Of a DNA stretch of 19,727 nucleotides, positions 1 to 8,400 are shown in pieces. The position numbers and the translations under genes were made by a program. The notes below the pieces were generated by a model, which saw only the letters and a list, made by a program, of their open reading frames with translations, did not search any database and was not told the origin of the DNA. Each line of letters begins with the position of its first letter. Position 1 is the stretch's first letter. The stretch comes from an uncultured Bacteroides sp. (GTDB lineage Bacteria; Bacteroidota; Bacteroidia; Bacteroidales; Bacteroidaceae): assembly GCA_934716785.1 (NCBI GenBank), contig CAKUYM010000038.1, positions 1 through 19,727 on the forward strand, written 5' to 3'.

Positions 1-175
1 GGTTAGAGATATATTAATCGTCTATTATTAAGTATCTGATGCGCTCTTAATATATAATGTATAGGAGAATATTTCTAAAATCAGCATCTTTGAGCGATCT
101 TATATAACTAACTTTAACGAGAAATCAACGAACTGAGTTTTTTAGAGAACTTAATAAATTAAAATATGAATTGCC
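1..175. other. Upstream leader of the regulator gene
   Basis: This AT-rich stretch carries no credible gene. It should hold the regulator's promoter, but I find no convincing pair of Bacteroides -33 (TTTG) and -7 (TAnnTTTG) boxes. The nearest match is TAACTTTA at 109-116, one mismatch from the -7 consensus, and the TTTG at 89-92 lies too close (16 bp) to serve as its -33 partner. A five-residue reading frame, ATG at 166 to TAA at 183, overlaps the regulator start at 176. The upstream neighbour is outside the window. Confidence 0.4.
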
Positions 176-1318
176 ATGATTAAAATTCTTTTATTAGTTG
201 ATTATTCCAGCGAATTTGACAGACGGTTGCTCCGTGGTCTTGTCAAGTACTCTAAAGAGCATGGTCCTTGGCTTTTTTACAGATTGCCATCTTATTATAT
301 TGCCATGTATGGAGAACAAGGAATCTTGAAATGGATAAAAGAGTGGAAAGCCGATGCCATTATTGGGCGATGGAATACCAATACTATTAATTTATTGAAA
401 GAGCTCAAAATACCCATTGTACTACAGAATTACCATCAACGGAGCATTACTTGCTCTAACTTGACCGGCGATTATAGAGGAACAGGAAAAATGGCTGCTC
501 AATTCTTTTCTCAACGAATGTATCGAAACTACGCTTATTTTGGCATTAAAGATATTGTTTGGTCCATGGAGCGTTGCGAAGGTTATTGCCAAGAAGTGAA
601 ACGCATAGGGGGCAGTTTTTTCAGTTTCTTATTGACCAACTTAGAGGAGAAGATCAGGATGGAAGTCTGTCAATGGTTGCAACAATTACCTAAACCGGTT
701 GCACTATTCTGCTGTGACGACATGCATGCCCTATTCATTTCCGAAACATGTAAGATTGCTAATATTCATATTCCGGAAGAGATAGCCCTCTTAGGGGTAG
801 ACAATGATAATTTAATATGCAATATTTCAGATCCACCTATTTCATCCATTGAATTGGAGGTAGAAAAAGGAGGATATTCCATAGGCAGGCTCATTCACCA
901 ACAAATAAAAAAAGAACGTGAAGGGACTTTCAATATCATAATCAACCCTATCCATATAGAGCTACGACAATCCACAGAGAAATATAATATAAAGGACCCT
1001 TATATCTTGGAGGTTGTAAAATACGTAGATAGTCATTACAATTCAGATTTGACTGTTGAGCTTTTATTGTCACATACTCCATTCTCACGCAAAACTTTTG
1101 AAGTAAAATTTAAGGAGGCATTGCATACTTCTGTTTATCAGTATATTTTAAATTGCCGAGTAAATCATTTGGCTGATTTACTTCTTACCACAGATCGCCC
1201 ATTAATAGATATTGCAACGGAGGTTGGATTTAAAGATTATAATAATCTCTCTCGTACTTTCAAGAAGTTCAAGGGCTGTTCTCCTTTAGAATATAGAGAG
1301 AGGAAACTGATGGAATAG
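176..1318 (+). CDS. XylR-type transcriptional regulator (sugar-sensor domain + AraC HTH)
   Basis: This is a predicted cytoplasmic transcription activator of 380 aa. The layout matches E. coli XylR: residues 1-265 resemble a LacI/periplasmic-binding-protein fold (start MIKILLLVDYSSEFDRRLLR; GVDND at 207-211, where XylR has GIDNE), and residues 275-376 form an AraC-type double helix-turn-helix ending in SPLEYRERK. There is no signal peptide and no membrane segment, so it should sense a sugar in the cytosol. Such proteins bind a monosaccharide in the N-terminal lobe and activate a neighbouring promoter through AraC-type contacts with paired direct repeats. The control region just downstream has such repeats, so the likely target is the operon starting at 1698. 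The inducer cannot be read from the sequence. Xylose is unlikely, because no xylose enzymes are present; an imported amino sugar or mannose-type sugar fits the gene content better. Confidence 0.9.
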   Translation: MIKILLLVDYSSEFDRRLLRGLVKYSKEHGPWLFYRLPSYYIAMYGEQGILKWIKEWKADAIIGRWNTNTINLLKELKIPIVLQNYHQRSITCSNLTGDYRGTGKMAAQFFSQRMYRNYAYFGIKDIVWSMERCEGYCQEVKRIGGSFFSFLLTNLEEKIRMEVCQWLQQLPKPVALFCCDDMHALFISETCKIANIHIPEEIALLGVDNDNLICNISDPPISSIELEVEKGGYSIGRLIHQQIKKEREGTFNIIINPIHIELRQSTEKYNIKDPYILEVVKYVDSHYNSDLTVELLLSHTPFSRKTFEVKFKEALHTSVYQYILNCRVNHLADLLLTTDRPLIDIATEVGFKDYNNLSRTFKKFKGCSPLEYRERKLME

Positions 1319-1423
1319 TCTTAATGATGCTAAAAACAAGATTTCGTTTTTTTATTCTATCTTGAAGAATCTGCTATAGCAAAAATAAAACAACAATTGA
1401 ATCTACTTATCAAATAGTAGATT

Positions 1424-1454
1424 TTCGTTTTTTGAATATACTTCTTCGTTTTTT
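1424..1454 (+). promoter_or_regulatory. Candidate operator: paired direct repeats TTCGTTTTTT
   Basis: The 10-base sequence TTCGTTTTTT occurs at 1424-1433 and again at 1445-1454, a spacing of exactly 21 bp, or two DNA helical turns. A third copy sits at 1343-1352. AraC-family proteins typically bind two direct half-sites about 21 bp apart on one DNA face, with the promoter-proximal one next to or overlapping the -35 region. Here the proximal copy ends 26 bp before the -7 box and the promoter lacks a recognizable -33 element, as expected for an activator-dependent promoter. Assignment to the regulator at 176-1318 is inferred from proximity. The poly-T content means chance repetition in AT-rich DNA is possible. 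Confidence 0.5.
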
Positions 1455-1480
1455 ATATACTGCCAAAATAAAATCAGCCA

Positions 1481-1488
1481 TATTTTTG
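1481..1488 (+). promoter_or_regulatory. Bacteroides-type -7 promoter box TATTTTTG
   Basis: TATTTTTG fits the Bacteroides sigma-ABfr -7 consensus TAnnTTTG exactly. At the expected 19-21 bp spacing upstream there is no TTTG (-33) box. The expected transcription start is near 1495, giving a leader of about 200 nt ahead of the gene at 1698. This is the best promoter candidate for the operon in the region. Confidence 0.5.
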
Positions 1489-1697
1489 TACTATAAATTT
1501 TAAATCACATAAGTATATGAAAAATTACACCGAAAATATAAAATACCAAGACTGCAATTAATAAAATAAATTATTAATCAGCCCTGTGTCGATAAACAAA
1601 CTAAAAAAATCAATAAAGCCATCAAGGGAATCCAAGTTATCGACAAATATTAAACATTTAAAATTCAATAGGTTAAATATATATTACAAAGAAAAAA

Positions 1698-2792
1698 ATG
1701 GAAGCTAATAATCGCAGAAATTTCTTAAAGAAAGCCGCATTGGCGGGAGCTTCCGCTCTAATGGCTCCCACACTATTGGCCGTTGAGGACAAAGATGAGA
1801 GCAACCTATCTCTGTATAAAAGAGCGGACAGTAGTAAATTAATTGTACCGAAAAATAATGGCCTAAAAATCACAGGTACTTTTTTAGATGAAATATCTCA
1901 CGATATTCCACACCAAAATTGGGGAGAAAAGGAATGGGATCTTGACTTTCAGCACATGAAAAGAATTGGCATTGATACTGTTATTCTGATTCGTTCCGGA
2001 TACCGTAAATTCATTACTTATCCATCCAAATATCTATTAAAAAAAGGATGCTATATGCCTTCTGTAGATTTAGTGGATATGTACTTACGACTGGCGGAAA
2101 AATACAACATGAAATTTTATTTTGGACTGTATGACACCGGCCATTATTGGGATACCCGTGACATGTCGTGGGAAGTTGAATATAATAAGTATGTGATTGA
2201 CGAAGTATGGAATAATTACGGTGAGAAGTATAAGAGCTTCGGAGGTTGGTATATTAGCACGGAAATCAGCCGCAATACCAAAGGAGCTATCGGTGCATTT
2301 CATACAATGGGGCAACAATGTAAAGATGTATCTAATGGGCTTCCTACTTTTATATCCCCTTGGATTGATGGCAAAAAGGCCGTTATGGGAACCGGGAAAA
2401 TGACAAGGGAGGATGCTGTTTCCGTAGAACAGCATGAGAGAGAATGGAATGAAATTTTTGATGGCATACACGATGTAGTAGACGCTTGTGCTTTTCAAGA
2501 CGGACACATCGACTACGACGAACTGGACGCTTTCTTCACTGTAAACAAAAAACTGGCAGACAAATACGGAATGCAATGTTGGACAAATGCGGAAACATTC
2601 GACCGCGATATGCCTATCCGATTCTTGCCGATCAAATTTGACAAGCTTCGCATGAAACTGGAAGCTGCGAAACGTGCCGGATACGATAAAGCGATCACCT
2701 TTGAATTTTCTCACTTCCTAAGCCCTCAATCTGCTTATCTACAAGCTGGGCATCTATACGACAGATACAAGGAATACTTTGATATCAAATAA
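1698..2792 (+). CDS. Tat-signal DUF4434-like TIM-barrel protein, putative glycosidase
   Basis: This 364-aa exported protein begins with a twin-arginine-type signal (RRNFLKK at 6-12, then a hydrophobic AALAGASALMAP stretch, possible cleavage near A28). The rest looks like a compact TIM barrel of the DUF4434 kind found in Bacteroidetes: beta strands such as DTVILI (93-98) and MKFYFGLYD (138-146), then GGWYISTEIS (182-191) and CWTNAETF (294-301). E189 and E299 sit after strands placed like beta-4 and beta-7, where clan GH-A hydrolases carry their acid/base and nucleophile. That suggests a retaining glycoside hydrolase, but this is inference and I know of no assigned activity. It is the first gene of the operon, 5 bp from the transporter gene. 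The start at 1698 puts the twin arginine at the N-terminus; no strong ribosome-binding site precedes it, as usual in Bacteroides. Confidence 0.75.
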   Translation: MEANNRRNFLKKAALAGASALMAPTLLAVEDKDESNLSLYKRADSSKLIVPKNNGLKITGTFLDEISHDIPHQNWGEKEWDLDFQHMKRIGIDTVILIRSGYRKFITYPSKYLLKKGCYMPSVDLVDMYLRLAEKYNMKFYFGLYDTGHYWDTRDMSWEVEYNKYVIDEVWNNYGEKYKSFGGWYISTEISRNTKGAIGAFHTMGQQCKDVSNGLPTFISPWIDGKKAVMGTGKMTREDAVSVEQHEREWNEIFDGIHDVVDACAFQDGHIDYDELDAFFTVNKKLADKYGMQCWTNAETFDRDMPIRFLPIKFDKLRMKLEAAKRAGYDKAITFEFSHFLSPQSAYLQAGHLYDRYKEYFDIK

Positions 2793-2797
2793 TCTAT

Positions 2798-4225
2798 ATG
2801 AAAACAACAATTAATCTGGGTTATATCATATTCCTTTCAGTCGTTGCTGCTTTAGGAGGCTTTCTGTTCGGCTATGACACCGCTGTCATATCCGGCACAA
2901 TAGCGCAGGTGGCACACCTGTTTCAGTTGGACACCTTACAACAAGGATGGTATGTAGGATGCGCATTGATCGGATCGATTGTCGGTGTTCTCTTTGCCGG
3001 AATATTGAGCGACAGCATCGGACGTAAAAGAACAATGATACTTTCTGCCATCCTGTTTTCTACATCAGCGATAGGCTGTGCTTTTTGCATTGACTTTAAC
3101 CAATTAGTTGTTTATAGAATCATAGGTGGCATCGGAATCGGTGTCGTTTCTATTGTATCACCTCTTTATATATCTGAGGTTTCCGTCGCACAATTCAGAG
3201 GCAGAATGGTTTCTCTGTATCAATTGGCTGTAACTGTCGGCTTTTTAGGAGCTTATCTTGTCAACTATCAGTTATTGGCATACTCAGAGAGTGGAAACCA
3301 CTTATCTATAGTTTGGTTAGAGAAAGTAGTAGTCACAGAAGTGTGGAGAGGAATGTTAGGCATGGAGACGTTGCCAGCCATCCTATTCTTTATCATTATA
3401 TTTTTCATACCCGAAAGCCCCAGATGGCTGATAATGAAAGGGAAAGACAGCAAAGCCGGTTATATTCTGGAAAAGATTTACAATTCATTTAAAGAAGCCG
3501 ACTTCCAATTGAACGAGACAAAATCTGTCCTTATTTCCGAAACCCGTTCGGAATGGTCTATCCTTCTGAAACCCGGTATCTTGAAAGCAGTTATTATCGG
3601 TGTATGTATCGCTATTCTGGGACAATTTATGGGAGTTAATGCAGTTCTTTATTACGGTCCTTCTATTTTTGAGAATGCCGGTCTTTCAGGAGGTGATTCT
3701 CTATTCTATCAAGTTCTTGTAGGACTTGTGAATACATTGACCACTATTCTGGCACTCCTCATCATTGACAAAGTAGGACGTAAGCAACTGGTATATTATG
3801 GGGTATCCGGAATGATTGTTTCATTGATACTCATTGGAAGTTACTTCCTCTTCGGAGATGCTTGGAATATTTCCAGTCTGTTTCTGTTAGTCTTCTTTCT
3901 ATGCTATGTTTTTTGTTGCGCCATCTCCATTTGCGCTGTGATATTTGTACTTCTCTCCGAGATGTACCCTACCCAAGTACGCGGATTAGCGATGTCCATT
4001 GCCGGATTTGCTCTTTGGGTCGGTACATATCTGATCGGCCAACTAACCCCCTGGATGCTCCGGCACCTTACTCCGGCCGGAACATTCTTCCTGTTCGCCA
4101 TCATGTGTGTGCCGTATATACTCATTGTCTGGAAACTTATACCAGAAACTGCCGGAAAGTCTCTGGAAGAGATTGAAAGATATTGGTTCCGTTCGGAACA
4201 GAAAAAAATAGACCTTATTAAATAA
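2798..4225 (+). CDS. MFS sugar-porter family sugar:H+ symporter (XylE-like)
   Basis: This inner-membrane transporter of 475 aa has about 12 hydrophobic segments. It shows the sugar-porter signatures in order: GGFLFGYDTAVISG (20-33) in helix 1, SDSIGRKR (71-78) in the loop after helix 2, RIIGGIGIG (107-115), PESPRW (205-210) after helix 6, GQFMGVNAVLYYGPSIF (275-291) in helix 7, and PETAGKSLEEIE (449-460) at the cytosolic C-terminus. This is the D-xylose/glucose/arabinose porter class, not the sialic-acid NanT class. A monosaccharide released in the periplasm is therefore the likely cargo, driven by protons. It lies between the DUF4434-like gene (5-bp gap) and the epimerase (13-bp gap), so the epimerase probably acts on what it imports. 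The exact sugar cannot be read from sequence. Confidence 0.9.
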   Translation: MKTTINLGYIIFLSVVAALGGFLFGYDTAVISGTIAQVAHLFQLDTLQQGWYVGCALIGSIVGVLFAGILSDSIGRKRTMILSAILFSTSAIGCAFCIDFNQLVVYRIIGGIGIGVVSIVSPLYISEVSVAQFRGRMVSLYQLAVTVGFLGAYLVNYQLLAYSESGNHLSIVWLEKVVVTEVWRGMLGMETLPAILFFIIIFFIPESPRWLIMKGKDSKAGYILEKIYNSFKEADFQLNETKSVLISETRSEWSILLKPGILKAVIIGVCIAILGQFMGVNAVLYYGPSIFENAGLSGGDSLFYQVLVGLVNTLTTILALLIIDKVGRKQLVYYGVSGMIVSLILIGSYFLFGDAWNISSLFLLVFFLCYVFCCAISICAVIFVLLSEMYPTQVRGLAMSIAGFALWVGTYLIGQLTPWMLRHLTPAGTFFLFAIMCVPYILIVWKLIPETAGKSLEEIERYWFRSEQKKIDLIK

Positions 4226-4238
4226 TAAACTAACAATT

Positions 4239-5411
4239 ATGGATTTAAAAAATTTAGCAAACCAATACAAAGATGAACTACTGAATAATGTTCTTCCATT
4301 TTGGTTAGAGCATTCTCAGGATCACGAATTCGGAGGTTATTTCACCTGTCTGGACCGTAAAGGAAATGTATTCGATACAGATAAATTTATCTGGCTACAG
4401 GGGCGTGAAGTCTGGTTATTTTCAATGCTTTACAATAAAGTAGAGAAGAGACAGGAATGGTTGGATTGTGCTATCCAAGGTGGTGAATTCCTAAAGAAAT
4501 ACGGGCATGACGGGAACTATCATTGGTATTTCTCTTTGGATCGGGCCGGTAATCCTTTGGTAGAACCCTACAACATATTTTCCTATACATTCGCCACAAT
4601 GGCTTTCGGACAACTCAGTCTGGCGACAGGCAATCAGGAATATGCAGACATTGCAAAGAAGACGTTTGATATTATTCTTTCAAAAGTGGATAACCCGAAA
4701 GGTAAATGGAACAAAATCCATCCGGGCACACGTAATCTGAAAAATTTCGCTCTCCCGATGATTCTTTGTAATCTGGCACTTGAAATAGAGCACCTGTTGG
4801 ACAAAGAGTATCTGGAAAAAACAATAGAAACTTGTATCCACGAAGTGATGGAAGTGTTCTATCGTCCGGAGCTCGGAGGAATTATTGTTGAGAACATTGG
4901 AGTGGACGGTAATCTCGTCGATTGCTTCGAAGGACGGCAAGTGACTCCCGGACACGATATAGAAGCCATGTGGTTTATCATGGACTTAGGAAAACGTCTG
5001 AATCGCCCTGATCTAATCGAAAAGGCAAAAAACGTAACCTTGACGATGATCGACTACGGATGGGATAAAGAATATGGCGGCATCTACTATTTTATGGACC
5101 GCAAGGGTTGCCCTCCCCAACAACTGGAATGGGATCAAAAACTCTGGTGGGTACATATTGAAACACTTATTTCCCTGCTGAAAGGATACCAACTGACCGG
5201 AGACAAGCAATGTTGGGAGTGGTTCGAAAAAATACATGAGTATGTATGGACACACTTCAAAGATACTCAATATCCTGAATGGTTCGGCTACTTAAACCGC
5301 CAAGGAGAAGTTCTTCTGCCACTTAAAGGAGGCAAATGGAAAGGATGTTTTCATGTACCCAGAGGCCTGTATCAATGCTGGAAGGTATTGGAAGAGCTAC
5401 AATCAATCTAA
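4239..5411 (+). CDS. AGE-family N-acylglucosamine/N-acetylmannosamine 2-epimerase
   Basis: This is a cytoplasmic (alpha/alpha)6-barrel epimerase of 390 aa, typical of the AGE/renin-binding-protein family. Family motifs are WLQGREVW (52-59), PGHDIEAMW (237-245), KLWWVHIE (301-308) and FHVPRGLY (371-378). R56, H239, E308 and H372 coincide with the Arg/His/Glu/His set I recall as the catalytic residues of cyanobacterial N-acylglucosamine 2-epimerase. This favours GlcNAc/ManNAc interconversion over cellobiose or mannose epimerization. Bacteroides fragilis uses an AGE-type enzyme to turn ManNAc into GlcNAc during sialate catabolism, but no sialate lyase or sialidase lies in this window. The gene follows the symporter by 13 bp and precedes susC by 38 bp. 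A mannose or glucose 2-epimerase role is the main alternative. Confidence 0.85.
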   Translation: MDLKNLANQYKDELLNNVLPFWLEHSQDHEFGGYFTCLDRKGNVFDTDKFIWLQGREVWLFSMLYNKVEKRQEWLDCAIQGGEFLKKYGHDGNYHWYFSLDRAGNPLVEPYNIFSYTFATMAFGQLSLATGNQEYADIAKKTFDIILSKVDNPKGKWNKIHPGTRNLKNFALPMILCNLALEIEHLLDKEYLEKTIETCIHEVMEVFYRPELGGIIVENIGVDGNLVDCFEGRQVTPGHDIEAMWFIMDLGKRLNRPDLIEKAKNVTLTMIDYGWDKEYGGIYYFMDRKGCPPQQLEWDQKLWWVHIETLISLLKGYQLTGDKQCWEWFEKIHEYVWTHFKDTQYPEWFGYLNRQGEVLLPLKGGKWKGCFHVPRGLYQCWKVLEELQSI

Positions 5412-5449
5412 TAAAGAAACTTTTTTATTAACCAATTAAATTTTATCTT

Positions 5450-8400
5450 ATGATGGAACAATGCTTTAAGCAAAAAAGTAGTTTCCGGACAATCAGAATC
5501 GTGCTATTCTCATTGTCAGTACTTTTTGCGTATGTCACAAACAGCTATGCTCAAAGTATGGTTCGGGGAGTCGTCACAGACGCAACCGGTGAGCCGTTAC
5601 CAGGAGTCAGCGTAGTCGTTAAAGGTACCACTACCGGTACCACTACCGATATTGATGGTAAATACTCTATCAATGCATCCAGCACCGCCATCCTTGAATT
5701 CTCATACATCGGTATGAACAAACAAGAGGTAAGAGTGAATGGACGCAATGCGATCAACATCATCTTAAAAGAAGATGTCGCCAATTTGGACGAAGTGGTG
5801 GTGGTAGGTTATGGAACACAAAAGAAAGCCCATTTAACCGGATCTGTAGCCACGGTATCTCAAAAAGAGATGTTAAAAACAACAGCCAGTAATATGTCAC
5901 AAACAATGGTTGGTAAGTTGCCCGGCCTTATCACCCAACAATCGCTCGGACAGCCCGGCTCGGATGATGTTTCCATATTAATCCGCGGTTATTCCTCATT
6001 CAGCGGTTCAGGCACGGTACTTGTTTTAGTTGACGGAGTAGAACGACCTATGGGCCAAGTAGACCCGAATGATGTGGAATCCGTCACTATCTTGAAAGAT
6101 GCTGCATCTTGTGCCGTTTATGGAATGAAAGCAGCCAACGGAGTTGTGCTGGTAACGACCAAACATGGACAAGAAGGTAAAACAGACATCACATACAGAG
6201 GCAGCATGACCTTATCACATGCCACTACTCTGCCTCAAATGATGAATGGAACTCAATATATGCAATGGTATAACTTGGCTCGCAAACTGGATAATAATGG
6301 TGTAGACAATCCATATTTTACAGACGAAGAAATTGCAGCGACTTATAATGGAGACCCGACAGATGGATTTGAGAATACAGACTGGACCTCCGATTTATAT
6401 AAGACTACCCTTATGCACCAGCACAATTTGTCTATAAACGGAGGCAACAATAAGGTCAAGTATTTCATCAGCGGCGGCTATTTGCATCAAAATGGTATTA
6501 TCAAAGGTAATAAAAACGAGCGCAGTAATTTCCGCTCAAATATTGATGTGCAAGCCACAAAAGACCTTAAGGTCTCATTAAATACAGCAGCACTGATCAA
6601 AGATTATTATCAGCCGGGAGGATACTCTTATGGCAATCAGCAAGCCTATAGTATTTTCCATCAGCTGCTTTATTCAATACCGTTTGTTCCGAAAGAGTAT
6701 GAAGGATATCCTACCTCAGCATACCGAGGTGCAACCACTGCAGCCAATCCGATCTACGGTTCTGCAAATTCAGGATTCCAGGAATCTCGTACTATCAAAA
6801 TAGAAAGTTCTGCCAACGTTGAATATACGGCCCCATTCTTGAAAGGCTTAAAAGCAAATATGTTCGTCAGCTGGGACTGGCGGGATTTGGCAAGTAAAAC
6901 ATTTGCCTATGCATATTCTGTCAATGCCTATGACTCTTCTACCAAGAAATACAGCTATGTGCAAAGTGCCAATCTGCTGGCTGAGGGTAATCTATACCAA
7001 GGTGACCAAAAATCACAACAAGTAATATTGCGTCCGACTATTTCATATAACAACAAATTCGGACTTCATGATGTGGGAGCTCTTTTCCTTTACGAACAGA
7101 CCCAAGTAAAAAGCTCCGTACTGAATGCCAGTCGTACAGATTACGACTTGTTTGATTTGCCCGAAATATCTTTCGGAGATGCCCAAACTGCAACCAATAG
7201 CGGTTCTTCCGGAAAAAGCGCTTATGCAGCTTACGTAGGCCGTCTGAATTATGCCTATGCCAATAAATACTTGGCCGAAGCATCTTTCCGCTACGATGGT
7301 TCTTATAAGTTTGCCAAAGGACACCGTTGGGGATTCTTCCCTTCAGTTTCTTTGGGATGGGTTATGTCTGAAGAAGACTTTTTCAAAAATGCATTCCCGA
7401 AAATAGACTATTTCAAGTTCAGAGGTTCTTTCGGTATTTTAGGTAGCGACAATGTCAGTGCTTTTCTATTCAGAAAATCTTATTCTTATACTAACAATGG
7501 AGCTGTATTCGGAAGCACCCCCGGCACTCAAGGAACGCTTAGCAACACAATAGCCTATCCAAACGAACAACTGACTTGGGAAAAAACAAAATCATACAAC
7601 TTAGGTTTTGACCTTAGCGCTTGGAATGGTTTGCTGGGAGTGGAGTTTGATGTATTCTACAAATATACATACGACATTCTTCAGAGCGTGAGCAACATTT
7701 ATCCTCCTTCATTAGGCGGTCACTATCCAAGTTCTGAAAATACCGGAACATTTGATAACCGCGGATTTGAAATTGCACTGAAACATCGCAATCATATAGG
7801 AGAATTCAGCTATAGCTTGAACGGAAACTTGTCTTATGCCCATAACCGTATTTTAAGCAGAACACAGGCTGATAATACATTACCTTGGCAGAGTGTTCTC
7901 GGATCATCAGTTGGCGAATTGTGGGGATATAAATCATTAGGACTGTATCAGAGTGAAGAAGAGATTGCAAACTCTCCTCAAGTGTCATGGAATACGCCAC
8001 GAGTAGGAGACATAAAATATGCAGATATCAATGGCGATGGAAAAATAGACTCCAACGACCGGGTTAAAATCTCACGTGGCACTCGCCCGGAAATGATGTT
8101 CGCGCTAATGGCCGACGCTAATTATAAAGGTTTCGACTTGTCTGTACAATTCCAAGGAGCTGCACTTTGTGATAAAATGCTTCAATACTCATGGCAAGAC
8201 TTAAATGGTGCTACGGATATGACTCCTATGACAAGACCTTGGTATGCCAATTGGGACAATGCCCCTCTTTATCTGGTAGAAAACAGTTGGCGTCCCGATC
8301 ATACAAATGCGGAATATCCTCGTCTGACAGTCAACAGTTTGTCTCATGCCAATAATGCCCAACAATCGGATTTCTGGAAAAGGAATGGTGCTTATTTACG

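Larger units (their letters stand above)
1319..1697 (+). promoter_or_regulatory. Control region and leader of the PUL operon
   Basis: This 379-bp gap has no substantial gene. In order it holds TTCGTTTTTT at 1343-1352, lying in the 16-nt loop of a CAAGAT/ATCTTG dyad (1337-1342 with 1359-1364); a perfect 10-bp palindrome TGCTATAGCA at 1372-1381; a perfect 8-bp inverted repeat AATCTACT/AGTAGATT (1400-1407 with 1416-1423); two more TTCGTTTTTT copies at 1424-1433 and 1445-1454; and a -7 box at 1481-1488. The leader of about 200 nt before the 1698 start contains a 14-codon reading frame (1517-1561) and a 9-bp inverted repeat, TGTCGATAA at 1587-1595 with TTATCGACA at 1637-1645, that could form a long-range stem. 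The AATCTACT stem is followed by T-rich sequence, so it could also act as a weak terminator for the regulator. Confidence 0.65.

Noticed and set aside
1372..1381. 10-bp palindrome TGCTATAGCA as an operator
   Set aside because: It is perfect but single, and it does not resemble the direct-repeat sites expected for an AraC-type protein. I keep it only as part of the control-region description.
2085..2714. 209-codon open frame on the minus strand inside the DUF4434-like gene
   Set aside because: It is antisense to a gene with clear protein signatures, has no recognizable domain and no plausible promoter; it is a shadow frame.
3904..4270. Overlapping minus-strand frames at the end of the MFS gene
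   Set aside because: They mirror the transporter's C-terminal coding sequence and show no domain of their own.
5624..5647. Perfect 12-bp tandem repeat GGTACCACTACC
   Set aside because: It encodes the GTTTGTTT segment common in the carboxypeptidase-like domain of SusC proteins; it is not a regulatory repeat.
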